Origin: Lachnospiraceae bacterium
Lineage (GTDB): Bacteria; Bacillota_A; Clostridia; Lachnospirales; Lachnospiraceae
NCBI GenBank assembly: GCA_024689605.1
Contig: JAILDD010000058.1
Coordinates: 1-36,851, forward strand
Reading direction: 5' to 3'
DNA length: 36,851 bases
Part shown: positions 1-7,309 of the stretch, one piece after another
Layout of the letters: each line of letters begins with the position of its first letter
How positions within the stretch are numbered: the stretch's first letter is position 1
The notes under the pieces: generated by a model
Seen by the model: the letters and a program-made list of their open reading frames with translations, nothing else
Told to the model about the DNA's origin: nothing
Databases searched by the model: none
Position numbers and translations under genes: made by a program

Positions 1-997
1 GCACAAAAGGTTCTTCCGTGGCCTGATCATCAGGATTCATCTGATTAATAAGCGGATTCCATTCCACTTCTACTTCCTTATCATCTGCATAACCTGACAA
101 CGTGAACCACGCCAGGCCCGAGCCTACCGCCGTAAACATAACCGCCAATATAAGCATGCCGACAAAGCTTCCGGTTGACCCTGTTGTCGGTGAAAATACA
201 TTCGAAGGGTTCTTCGAATCTACCTTTATCGTAGTAACAGCACCGTATGAAACATCTGCCGCCGGTCCGATAAGAAAAGAATCATATAATGACTCATATT
301 TCACACCACCGTAGGAATACTCAAAAACAGGTGATGTATATATGTATGCTACCCTTCCGTGATGGCCTCCATCTGCTGAAGCACTGGAATCAAAATTGAC
401 AAAACGGACATACCCCATGCATCTGGCAGAAACCTCTTCCCTATAAATCAGCCAACCTGACAGTTTGTCGACAAGAGCTGTCGCCATTAGCCAAAGCCCT
501 GACATGCCAAAAGCAACAGACATAATCCATACAAAAAGCTCCGCACCGAAAAACCTGTCACGCATGGCGATCAGCGATATTATGGAAGCAGAAGTACAAA
601 ACAGATACACACCCGTTATCTTTGTCTTAATACCGGCATTTGCAGTATTAAAAGGCATCGATGCCTGACCGATCAGCATAAGGATTCCCGTCAGTAAAAA
701 CAGCCCTGCGAAAACATACCCCAGAAGCACAAGGTACTTCATTACGGCACAGGCGACCACTGTAAGCATTCCGCCTACATAAATCACTCCCAAGATTACT
801 CCAAATATCTTCTTTCCTATAGAATCTTCCTCCTCTACCGGAGTTCCATTCATCATATTGTTCAGATTCTTTATGTCGGCCGTAAGTGCAGAAAGTGAAA
901 AAGATTCATGCTCCTGGATAATCCTGTCACATGTCGCACTATCGATTTCCTGGTCTGTGCTGAATTTAAGTCTCTCGAAATCCCGGTTATAACGCAT
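1..997 (-). CDS. DUF3592-like multi-pass membrane protein (partial, C-terminus off window)
   Basis: This reading frame stays open for 332 codons from an ATG at 997 to the window edge, so its C-terminus is missing. A strong purine-rich Shine-Dalgarno site (AGGGGGAAGG) ends three bases before the ATG. The first 60 residues are hydrophilic. Hydrophobic segments follow at about 64-86, 90-110, 128-146 and 152-174. An extracytoplasmic-looking beta-rich stretch (about 195-275) contains VFEYSYGGVKYES and KVDSKNPSNVF, which resemble the 'Y-x-Y-x-V-x-G-x-x-Y' and 'Y-x-P-x-N-P' pattern of DUF3592 proteins. Another membrane segment lies at about 282-303, followed by an acidic tail. The function of DUF3592 proteins is unknown. 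It lies 62 nt downstream of mntP and has its own promoter-like box, so joint regulation by manganese is possible but not shown. The DUF3592 assignment is by pattern only. Confidence 0.8.
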   Translation of the reverse strand, partial: MRYNRDFERLKFSTDQEIDSATCDRIIQEHESFSLSALTADIKNLNNMMNGTPVEEEDSIGKKIFGVILGVIYVGGMLTVVACAVMKYLVLLGYVFAGLFLLTGILMLIGQASMPFNTANAGIKTKITGVYLFCTSASIISLIAMRDRFFGAELFVWIMSVAFGMSGLWLMATALVDKLSGWLIYREEVSARCMGYVRFVNFDSSASADGGHHGRVAYIYTSPVFEYSYGGVKYESLYDSFLIGPAADVSYGAVTTIKVDSKNPSNVFSPTTGSTGSFVGMLILAVMFTAVGSGLAWFTLSGYADDKEVEVEWNPLINQMNPDDQATEEPFV

Positions 998-1027
998 AGA
1001 CCTTCCCCCTTTCAGAACTCTGTTAGT

Positions 1028-1036
1028 ATTATAGCA
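1028..1036 (-). promoter_or_regulatory. Extended -10 promoter box before the DUF3592-like gene
   Basis: The minus strand reads TGCTATAAT here: a perfect -10 hexamer at 1028-1033 preceded by the extended -10 TG. No good -35 is seen at 17-18 nt. The predicted start is near 1021, giving a leader of about 24 nt before the ATG at 997. Confidence 0.55.
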
Positions 1037-1059
1037 AACTAGATTTATAATTTCGTCTG

Positions 1060-1647
1060 CTATAAAATACCATAATGTTCCAGTAAAATCTTTATGCTGA
1101 TCAGAATCAGAACAATTCCTCCGGCAATTTCCGCACCGGATTTATATTTTGCTCCAAATACTGCCCCTATACGGACACCCGATGCCGAAAAAAGGAAAGT
1201 AGTCAGCATGATAAGAATACAGGCGGCTGCCGTATTTATAAATCCCGATGCATTCATAATATTTACAGGAACAGCTACAAATGTAATACCGACAGCCAGT
1301 GCATCTATTGAAGTAGCAACAGCCATCATGAACATGGTCTTTATGCCAAAGCCGGCTTCCGTCTCCTCCTCTTCTTTTGAGAGTACCTCCTTAAGCATAT
1401 TTATACCGATGACCGCCAGAAGGAAAAATGCCAGCCAGGGTGCGATCCTGTTTATAATAAACTCAAAACGGCTGCCCACCAGGAATCCTATGAACGGCAT
1501 AAGTCCCTGGAAACCGCCAAACCAGACGCCGCAAATAGCACATTCCTTCATCGTGATCTTTTTTGTCGAAAGTCCTTTGCAGATTGATACCGCAAAAGCA
1601 TCCATGGAAAGGCCTACTGCAAGCATGATAAGTTCTATTAAGCCCAT
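1060..1647 (-). CDS. mntP: Manganese efflux pump MntP (DUF204/YtaF type)
   Basis: This is a 195-residue, six-helix membrane protein exporting Mn2+ across the cytoplasmic membrane. It has the two half-repeats of the MntP family, with the signatures LSMDAFAVSICKGL near the N-terminus and TSIDALAVGITF in the second half; the paired Asp residues are the family's metal-site acids. The start at 1647 is chosen because it begins the canonical MGLIEL helix and has an AAAAGGAG ribosome site seven bases upstream. A longer in-frame start at 1848 would read through the structured leader and adds 67 residues with no family match. The length fits the family (about 185-195). A yybP-ykoY element and terminator lie upstream on the same strand, as expected for a Mn2+-induced exporter. 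Confidence 0.95.
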   Translation of the reverse strand: MGLIELIMLAVGLSMDAFAVSICKGLSTKKITMKECAICGVWFGGFQGLMPFIGFLVGSRFEFIINRIAPWLAFFLLAVIGINMLKEVLSKEEEETEAGFGIKTMFMMAVATSIDALAVGITFVAVPVNIMNASGFINTAAACILIMLTTFLFSASGVRIGAVFGAKYKSGAEIAGGIVLILISIKILLEHYGIL

Positions 1648-1667
1648 TTTTTCTCCTTTTATCGCAA

Positions 1668-1918
1668 CAGCTCGCAGCTTTGCTGCTCGATGCCGCGTTG
1701 GTCTTCGAATGCATACGTCTTCAAGCGCCTTCATGCTCGCCGGCAGCTCGCAGCAAAGCTGCGAGCTGCCGCGTTGACGGTCAAATGTCTGACCGTGTAA
1801 ACACGGCAGACATTTCGAACATAGCTTTTCTTCCCTCGGTCCATGCAAGCATGGCCCGTCGTCCGAAAAGCTATGTTCAAGCGGCTAACCGTGCAAGCAC
1901 GTTCATCCGCTTGACCGT
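1668..1918 (-). repeat. Array of nested inverted repeats in the mntP leader
   Basis: About 250 nt between the riboswitch terminator and the mntP ribosome site is almost entirely made of perfect inverted repeats (+ coordinates). CAGCTCGCAGCTTTGCTGC at 1668-1686 is exactly complementary to 1750-1768. 1741-1754 pairs with 1758-1771 around AAA. 1783-1791 pairs with 1807-1815, and inside it 1793-1797 with 1802-1806. A 14/14 arm at 1817-1830 pairs with 1865-1878, with an inner hairpin at 1841-1854. 1879-1884 pairs with 1907-1912, with an inner hairpin at 1890-1901. ACGGTCAA at 1777-1784 also pairs with 1911-1918. TGCCGCGTTG occurs twice (1691-1700, 1767-1776). Three modules share the design of an outer arm plus a small apical hairpin with a CAAG or TAAA loop. 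I do not recognise it as a named element. Confidence 0.8.
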
Positions 1919-1930
1919 TTTATCGCGCAC

Positions 1931-1951
1931 AAAAAAACCGCTCATAAGCGG
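1931..1951 (-). terminator. Intrinsic terminator, riboswitch expression platform
   Basis: On the minus strand the stem CCGCT-TATG-AGCGG (1938-1951) is followed by seven T (1931-1937). It lies about 50 nt after the aptamer and before mntP, so it is the likely regulated terminator. GGCGGC at 1981-1986 (minus reading) could pair with GCCGCU at the base of the stem and act as an antiterminator. Confidence 0.8.
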
Positions 1952-1999
1952 CGTACATCGATAATATTTCCCCACGCACAGCCGCCTACCGGTTGCACA

Positions 2000-2080
2000 T
2001 GAGTCTCGCATTTTAAAGTAAGCCAGGTTCTTATAACCATGATGTTGACTTACTGCGCAGGCGCTTGCTACTCCCTCACT
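2000..2080 (-). ncRNA. yybP-ykoY manganese riboswitch aptamer
   Basis: Read on the minus strand, the element opens with UGAGGGAGUAGC (2078-2067) and closes with GCGAGACUCA (2009-2000), the two conserved internal-loop strands of the yybP-ykoY class; UGAG and CUCA form the base of P1. Between them is a hairpin arm AGUAAG...CUUACU (2054-2049 with 2022-2017) carrying an inner GGUU...AACC. Riboswitches of this class bind Mn2+ and typically control Mn exporters, which matches mntP downstream. The terminator at 1931-1951 is the likely output, so Mn2+ binding is expected to allow read-through. Confidence 0.88.
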
Positions 2081-2089
2081 GCATTTTCA

Positions 2090-2119
2090 ATGCTATCATT
2101 GCGCCGTCCAATTAGTCAA
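2090..2119 (-). promoter_or_regulatory. Candidate promoter of the riboswitch-mntP transcript
   Basis: The minus strand has TTGACT (2119-2114), an 18-nt spacer and TAGCAT (2095-2090). The expected start, near 2083, is a few bases before the aptamer P1, which fits a riboswitch promoter. The -10 is only 4/6. Confidence 0.5.
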
Positions 2120-2168
2120 CTTGGACGTTCGGTAGGCGCTTCTAACTAGTAAAACCGGAAGAACCATA

Positions 2169-2202
2169 TTAATGCCCAATATCATAGTAAATATGATAAA
2201 AT
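2169..2202 (+). promoter_or_regulatory. Promoter of the asparaginase-like gene, nearly leaderless
   Basis: TATGAT at 2192-2197 overlaps TAAAAT at 2197-2202. A weak TTAATG at 2169-2174 sits 17 nt before the first. Only six bases separate TAAAAT from the ATG at 2209, and there is no Shine-Dalgarno site, so the transcript would have little or no 5' leader. Confidence 0.45.
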
Positions 2203-2208
2203 AATCTT

Positions 2209-3168
2209 ATGAACATATTATTTATCTTCACAGGCGGTACTATCGGAAGCCGCACAAAAGGCGATATCATTTCCACTGATCCGGACATCCCCTACATGCT
2301 TATAGACCACTATAGGTCTGTGTACGGTATTGACTTCTCTTTTGATACAATATCCCCCTATACAATACTCAGCGAAAACAGTGACGGTCATCATTTAAAA
2401 CTTCTGGCCGATACCGTAAATAATGCTCTTTCCAACGGCAGCTATGACGGTATCGTGATTGCCCACGGAACAGATACTCTTTTGTTTTCTGCAGACATTG
2501 TTTCGCTCCTAACTCCAGCAGAAAGTCTTCCCATATGCTTCGTATCATCCGCATATCCGCCGGAAGACCCAAGAGCAAATGCACTTGACAACCTGCATGC
2601 TGCATTAAACATCATAAAATCCGGAAAATTCTCCGGTACCGTTGTGCCTTACAGAAATCATGATAACAGAGTTTATGTACACAGACCCCTATACCTTCTT
2701 GAAGCACATCCTTTTAACGATGAACTATTTTCATTGCTGGCAAGATATATAGCAGCTTTTGAGAATGGTCATTTAATATTTAACCATGATTATGATTCGG
2801 ATCATTATACACAAGACATGGCAGCCTTGAAATCTCTGACCGGTAAAGCAATCGATTCATCCATGCTTTCAAAAAACTGTGGGCAGATACTCCACATCAA
2901 GCCTTTTCCTGGCATGACTTATCCTGATATCGGGGACCACATCAGATACATACTTCATGAAAGCTTCCACTCTGGAACTATCAATACCAAATCCGAAAAT
3001 GCCGAAGCATTTTTTCAGGAAGCTTTTCGAAAAAAAATACCTGTATACCTGACGGGAGTATACGGAGGCGCATCTTATGAAAGCACATTGGAATTTGACA
3101 GACTTCACTTGATCACAGTCAATGAAATATCCCCTGTCGCTGTATGCAGCAGACTTATGCTCGGCTGA
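2209..3168 (+). CDS. Asparaginase-like protein (divergent)
   Basis: The 319-residue protein has the asparaginase fold signatures TGGTIGS (residues 8-14) and HGTDT (86-90), which carry the nucleophile Thr and the second catalytic Thr-Asp pair of L-asparaginases. Family members hydrolyse asparagine to aspartate and ammonia. There is no signal peptide, so it is cytoplasmic. The second signature is usually followed by MEET-like residues but here reads LLFSA. In the stretch where the catalytic Lys normally precedes 'AF-S', the sequence is YVHRPLYLLEAHPFND with no lysine, so activity is uncertain. It stands alone, divergent from mntP; pncB follows with its own promoter. The ATG at 2209 lacks a ribosome site and may be read from a leaderless mRNA. 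Confidence 0.78.
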   Translation: MNILFIFTGGTIGSRTKGDIISTDPDIPYMLIDHYRSVYGIDFSFDTISPYTILSENSDGHHLKLLADTVNNALSNGSYDGIVIAHGTDTLLFSADIVSLLTPAESLPICFVSSAYPPEDPRANALDNLHAALNIIKSGKFSGTVVPYRNHDNRVYVHRPLYLLEAHPFNDELFSLLARYIAAFENGHLIFNHDYDSDHYTQDMAALKSLTGKAIDSSMLSKNCGQILHIKPFPGMTYPDIGDHIRYILHESFHSGTINTKSENAEAFFQEAFRKKIPVYLTGVYGGASYESTLEFDRLHLITVNEISPVAVCSRLMLG

Positions 3169-3217
3169 CCCGATACGACAAGTCATTTGCAAATTTAAAG
3201 ATAGTTTTCATCTGTGA

Positions 3218-3247
3218 ATAACAGATACTATAAAATTATGCTATAAT
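3218..3247 (+). promoter_or_regulatory. Promoter of pncB
   Basis: A perfect TATAAT (3242-3247) is preceded by the extended -10 TG and by ATAACA (3218-3223, 4/6) with an 18-nt spacer. The leader would be about 100 nt. I found no recognisable riboswitch in it. Confidence 0.6.
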
Positions 3248-3353
3248 ATAATTTGCGCATCCAAAAAGGGGCCTGGCTGTCTCCCAAAAGATGCACGAAT
3301 GATACAGGAAAATGCTTTATATCCAATATAATCAATAAAGGAGAATAACGTTC

Positions 3354-4574
3354 ATGAAAGAACAGATAATCACAAGTCTTTTGGACAACGATTTGTATAA
3401 ATTCAATATGGGACAATGCCTGCTCCACCAGTATGCCGACGCAAACGTTGTCTGGCAGTACAAGAACAGGGATGCAGCCGACCGCAGATTCACTGCTGAA
3501 ATGGTTGACGAGATCAAAGAACAGGTTCAGGCTTTCTGTAACCTTTGCTTTACACCTGATGAACTGGAATACCTTTCCAGTTCATGTCCCTGGCTGTCAT
3601 CCGACTATATCTCATTCTTAAGCATTTATCATCCCCAGCTTAACTGGTTTGATATAAGGCTTGATGATGATTACCAGCTTTATCTTACCATCACCGGGCC
3701 TCAGTTCCTTACCACTTACTGCGAGACGCCCGTAATGAGCATCATATCCGAGACCTGGTTTAAGATGGAGCTTGCCCCCGATGCTTATGAGTCTGCAAAA
3801 GCCGAACTCTATAAACGTACCGATGAAAAGATCGAAAAGCTCATTTCAGGCGAATGGGAGCTGGGAGGCTTCTCCGATTTCGGAACCAGAAGACGTTTCA
3901 GCAAAGAGACTTTCGATGTCATCATAAAGAAATTTACAGAAGCAAGAGACTCCTTTAAGGGAAGCAATTTTGTCGGCACCAGCAACGTTGAATTCGCAAA
4001 GAAATACAACATCCGTCCCATAGGAACGATAGCACACGAACTTATACAGACTATCGGTCAAGGATATCCTGAACGCAATCCTGCCTACTCAAACAAGTTT
4101 GTTATGGATGCATGGCATCAGGAATATGGCACAGAGAACGGAACCTACCTTACCGACTGCATAGGCACCGATGTATTCCTCAAGGATTTCGACAAGATAA
4201 ATGCAAAGCTCTTTGACGGCGTGCGCCACGATTCCGGAGATCCCTACGAATGGGGTGAAAAGATCCTTGGGCATTATAAAGACCTGGGAATTGACGCACA
4301 TGAAAAGACACTGCTGTTTAGCGACAGCCTGAATTTTGAGAAAGCCCACTCTATCCGCCGTGCCTTTGCAGACCGCGCAAAAGTAGCTTTCGGAATAGGC
4401 ACTTACATCGTAGCAGATACTAACGTAAGATATATGAACCAGGTTATAAAGGTTGTGGAAGTCAACGGCAGACCAGTTGCAAAACTTTCGGATGTAGCCG
4501 GAAAAAACATGTGCCGTGATCCCAAATACATTGACTATCTTCAGAGAGCAATCAAATGGAGAATGGAGCACTGA
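3354..4574 (+). CDS. pncB: Nicotinate phosphoribosyltransferase
   Basis: PncB converts nicotinate, PRPP and ATP to nicotinate mononucleotide, the first step of NAD salvage (Preiss-Handler route), in the cytosol. The 406-residue protein is full length for the short bacterial form. It has DNDLYKFNMGQ near the N-terminus, FGTRRRFS (about 176-183), GTSNVEFA and GTIAHE with His228 as the phosphorylated histidine, and GVRHDSGDP for PRPP and phosphate binding. The AAAGGAG ribosome site lies 9 nt before the ATG. It is monocistronic, with an extended -10 promoter upstream and a strong terminator directly after it. The next gene is convergent. Confidence 0.95.
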   Translation: MKEQIITSLLDNDLYKFNMGQCLLHQYADANVVWQYKNRDAADRRFTAEMVDEIKEQVQAFCNLCFTPDELEYLSSSCPWLSSDYISFLSIYHPQLNWFDIRLDDDYQLYLTITGPQFLTTYCETPVMSIISETWFKMELAPDAYESAKAELYKRTDEKIEKLISGEWELGGFSDFGTRRRFSKETFDVIIKKFTEARDSFKGSNFVGTSNVEFAKKYNIRPIGTIAHELIQTIGQGYPERNPAYSNKFVMDAWHQEYGTENGTYLTDCIGTDVFLKDFDKINAKLFDGVRHDSGDPYEWGEKILGHYKDLGIDAHEKTLLFSDSLNFEKAHSIRRAFADRAKVAFGIGTYIVADTNVRYMNQVIKVVEVNGRPVAKLSDVAGKNMCRDPKYIDYLQRAIKWRMEH

Positions 4575-4594
4575 CTTTCAGTCAATAAAGCATA

Positions 4595-4627
4595 AAAAAG
4601 CCCGGGATACTCAATACCCGGGCTTTT
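4595..4627. terminator. Bidirectional terminator between pncB and marR
   Basis: AAAAGCCCGGG (4596-4606) is complementary to CCCGGGCTTTT (4617-4627), with a 10-nt loop. A and T runs on the two sides let it work for both convergent genes. Confidence 0.9.
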
Positions 4628-4649
4628 ATATTTAAAGAATGCTTTATCC

Positions 4650-5093
4650 TTATTTTTTTTCCCTGCTCTTACGTGCTATTTCGGAAATCTTGCTGACTGT
4701 CGCCATTGTGGTTTCCAGCTCATCCGCCGGTATAGCCCTTCTGATCTTTGAAAAAAGCTCACGCATGTAATCGCGTTCCTGTTTTATCTTGTTTTTCGCC
4801 CTGTTTGTAAGCTGTACATAAGTTCCTGACTTTGTCTCACTGGTCTTCCAGGAAACATACCCCTTGTCCTGCATGGATGTGATCATTTTTGAAAGAACCG
4901 ACATTGTGACATCCATTTCTTTTGCCAGATCTCTCAGATATACCCTTCCGTCCTCACTGTTTTCACAGAGGCGCTCGATATATATCAATAGCATAAAGTC
5001 TGCTCTTTCCAGATACCTGAATACTTTTTCAGCTCCCATTTCATCCAGAAAGAAGCCCTCGATAGTTTCAATACCTATTCTTTTTCCTGTCAT
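4650..5093 (-). CDS. MarR-family winged-helix regulator
   Basis: This is a 147-residue protein with the MarR layout: an N-terminal dimerisation helix, a winged helix-turn-helix at about 45-105 (YLRDLAKEMDVTMSVLSKMI then the wing KSGTYVQLTNRAK), and a long C-terminal helix. MarR proteins are usually dimeric repressors responding to small ligands. The start is the second of two overlapping ATGs: the one at 5097 is out of frame, and 5093 has a GGGGG ribosome site at good spacing. It lies 66 nt downstream of the radical-SAM homologue and ends at the shared terminator. Nothing in the sequence identifies its target; pncB is convergent. Confidence 0.85.
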   Translation of the reverse strand: MTGKRIGIETIEGFFLDEMGAEKVFRYLERADFMLLIYIERLCENSEDGRVYLRDLAKEMDVTMSVLSKMITSMQDKGYVSWKTSETKSGTYVQLTNRAKNKIKQERDYMRELFSKIRRAIPADELETTMATVSKISEIARKSREKK

Positions 5094-5159
5094 TCATTGT
5101 CCCCCTTTTTGTTTTATTTTTATGACAATAATTTTGTTTTATATCCGGCTGTTTTGCCG

Positions 5160-5942
5160 TTACAGCATCAGATTCTCCATAGCCCTTTCTATATCTTCAC
5201 TCACAGATGCAGGTACATCTCCGGATTCATACAGAAGACACTGGGATTTGCACGGAATAATTCCCACTTTATTAATGTTTCCAAGGGAATGTATGAGACT
5301 TCCCGTTTTCCTCAGCATATCATCCCTGTCAGTCATTCCCGGCACCAGATAATAGCGAAGCCAGATCTTTTTTCTGTTCTCTGAAAGATATTCTAAACAA
5401 TCCCTGACACTATCCCTGAGACTGTCCGTACCTGGTTCAAAACTGTCCTGATCCATATGGACCAGCATCATATCTGTAAGCTGCATCAGTACTGCAAACT
5501 TGGTAAAAAAAGGTTCCTCCCGGGTAAACCGGGTGAGGTCGGTTTCTATGCAGGTACTGATCTCACGCCCCTTAGCCTGGCGAAAAAGCTCCAGCAGAAA
5601 ATCAAGCTGTAAAAGAGGTTCTCCGCCGCTGACGGTAATGCCCCCTCCATTTCGCCAATTGCTATGATACCGCTCTGCGATATCAAGCATCTCTTCAGCA
5701 GACCTCTGACTTTCCCTTTCGGAATAAATGATGTCAGGATGGATCTTCCTGCACCATTTTCGATCATCCTCCTGCAGAAAAACCACCCATCTCACTCCCG
5801 GACCTTCTGCAGAACAAAACGCCTTAACAGAGTCTATATGACCTTTTATTTCATTAGGCTGTTCAGGTGCAGGCTCACTGACTATATCTTCAAGCCTTTT
5901 TGTATTTCTTTTTTTATAAATATATGAACTTGATGTTTCCAT
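5160..5942 (-). CDS. Degenerate PflA-like radical-SAM homologue without cluster cysteines
   Basis: The 260-residue protein aligns end to end with pyruvate-formate-lyase activating enzymes: GHIDS...EGPGVRWVVFLQ (34-57), SGGEPLLQ (105-112), a CIETD stretch where the family has LDTSG, and LRYYLVPGMTDRDD near 195-208. The CxxxCxxC motif that binds the 4Fe-4S cluster should follow FLQG; here residues 58-68 read EDDRKWCRKIH, with one stray Cys64, so all three ligands are lost. It should therefore be unable to do radical-SAM chemistry, although the S-adenosylmethionine-binding GGEP motif remains. It starts 12 nt after dnaB, with a poor ribosome site, and probably shares its transcript. The first 30 residues are an extension beyond the usual PflA start. 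Role unknown. Confidence 0.8.
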   Translation of the reverse strand: METSSSYIYKKRNTKRLEDIVSEPAPEQPNEIKGHIDSVKAFCSAEGPGVRWVVFLQEDDRKWCRKIHPDIIYSERESQRSAEEMLDIAERYHSNWRNGGGITVSGGEPLLQLDFLLELFRQAKGREISTCIETDLTRFTREEPFFTKFAVLMQLTDMMLVHMDQDSFEPGTDSLRDSVRDCLEYLSENRKKIWLRYYLVPGMTDRDDMLRKTGSLIHSLGNINKVGIIPCKSQCLLYESGDVPASVSEDIERAMENLML

Positions 5943-5954
5943 ATAAAATCAATA

Positions 5955-7298
5955 TCATATCACTTCATGTGTGAGATTCTTAAACTGTGTAAGCTCTGCC
6001 ATCCAGTACAGTCTGACAGTGCCGGTGCTTCCGCTTCGCTGCTTCTTTATAAGTATCTCCGCTACACCTTTATTGTCTTCCCCTCCAGGATTGTATACCT
6101 CGTCCCTGTATATGAACATTACCAGGTCGGCATCCTGCTCTATGGCACCGGATTCACGAAGGTCTGAAAGCTCAGGTCTCTTATCACTTCTTTTTTCCAC
6201 CTCACGGGAAAGCTGCGAAAGTGCCATTACGGGTATTTTCAGTTCTTTAGCAAGAAGCTTAAGACTTCTTGATATTTCCGATATCTGCTGCTCACGGCTT
6301 AAGTTCTTGGCATTTTCCACATTTACCAGCTGGAGATAATCCACCACTATCATTTCTATGTCTCTTTCAGCCTTTAATCGTCTAGAAAGTGATCGTATTT
6401 CTCCAAGCCTGAATACATCATCCCGGACTATAAGCCCCGACGATGCAACATTGCCCGCACTGTCAAGAAGGCATTCCATCTCACCTTCATCCAATTCGCC
6501 GCTCTTGTACTTCATGGAATCCACACCTGACTCCATTGAAAGGATACGTTTTACAAGTTCGGCGCCGCTCATTTCCAGAGAAAAGACCAGTACCGGTTTC
6601 TTGTTTTTTACCGAAATATTCTCTGCTATACTGAGTGCTAACGCCGTCTTACCCATAGCAGGTCTTGCTGCCAGGATCACAAGATTACCCGGAAGAAAAC
6701 CTGATGTCATATTGTCAAGATCTGTAAATCCGGTAGCAAGTCCGGAAATCTTTCCTTCTCGCTTTGATGCCTCGTTGATCTGATTGAGTGCTTCCGACAC
6801 ATATGTCTTTATGGGAACATAGGCATCTGAAAGCTGGTTCTGAACTATATCAACAATCTTCTTTTCAGCTATGGAAAGGATCTCCGATACATCATCATCC
6901 GATTCATAGCAGTTATCCCTGATCTCATTCGTAGCCTTTATAAGTTCCCTGAGAGAATACTTATTGTATACCACCCGGGCATAGTCGGTTACATTTCCTA
7001 TAAAATCCACGCTCTTGACTGCATCTATAAGAAACTCGGCACTTGCGATCTCAGGTGCAGCATTCATTTCCGTCAGCTGTGCCTGAAGCGTAACCATATC
7101 TATCTTCATGTTCTTGGCATGAAGAGCCAGCATTGCCTCGTAGATAGTCCTGTAATAGCTATTGTAAAACGCATCACCGCTGGGCAGCAGATCCTTCACG
7201 TCCACAATAGCTTTATTATTCATATAAATACCACCGAGGACTGCTCGTTCCGCACCTTCGTCCCGGGGCATTACCCTTACTCTTTCGTTCTCAGCCAA
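5955..7298 (-). CDS. dnaB: Replicative DNA helicase DnaB (DnaC in Bacillus naming)
   Basis: This hexameric 5'-3' helicase unwinds DNA at the replication fork and binds primase. The 447-residue protein has the N-terminal DnaB domain (about 10-115), a linker, and the RecA-like C-terminal ATPase with Walker A ARPAMGKTA (211-219), Walker B MIVVDYLQLV and the arginine-finger region near SDLRESGAIEQDAD. Length is typical and there is no intein. The start is a TTG at 7298 with AGG-rich sequence upstream, 11 nt after rplI. The next ATG, at codon 10, would remove little and cannot be excluded. It sits in the gdpP-rplI-dnaB operon common in Firmicutes. Confidence 0.96.
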   Translation of the reverse strand: MAENERVRVMPRDEGAERAVLGGIYMNNKAIVDVKDLLPSGDAFYNSYYRTIYEAMLALHAKNMKIDMVTLQAQLTEMNAAPEIASAEFLIDAVKSVDFIGNVTDYARVVYNKYSLRELIKATNEIRDNCYESDDDVSEILSIAEKKIVDIVQNQLSDAYVPIKTYVSEALNQINEASKREGKISGLATGFTDLDNMTSGFLPGNLVILAARPAMGKTALALSIAENISVKNKKPVLVFSLEMSGAELVKRILSMESGVDSMKYKSGELDEGEMECLLDSAGNVASSGLIVRDDVFRLGEIRSLSRRLKAERDIEMIVVDYLQLVNVENAKNLSREQQISEISRSLKLLAKELKIPVMALSQLSREVEKRSDKRPELSDLRESGAIEQDADLVMFIYRDEVYNPGGEDNKGVAEILIKKQRSGSTGTVRLYWMAELTQFKNLTHEVI

Positions 7299-7309
7299 AA
7301 CCTAACACC

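Noticed and set aside
1094..1777. Long plus-strand reading frame (227 codons) across mntP
   Set aside because: It is antisense to a clear MntP gene, has no ribosome site and no family features; it is a shadow of the mntP codon pattern and the hairpin array.
1648..1848. 67-residue N-terminal extension of MntP from an ATG at 1848
   Set aside because: The extension reads through the hairpin array, has no match to the family, and the ATG at 1647 has a perfect ribosome site.
1668..1918. CRISPR array
   Set aside because: Repeats are inverted and of unequal length, with no regular direct-repeat/spacer spacing and no cas genes.
3169..3353. Small RNA or riboswitch between the asparaginase-like gene and pncB
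   Set aside because: Only a promoter and a ribosome site are evident; no stable hairpin with a T-run was found.
5735..5775. Frameshift hiding the radical-SAM cysteine motif
   Set aside because: All three minus-strand frames over this stretch were read; none gives CxxxCxxC, and the surrounding alignment stays in one frame.
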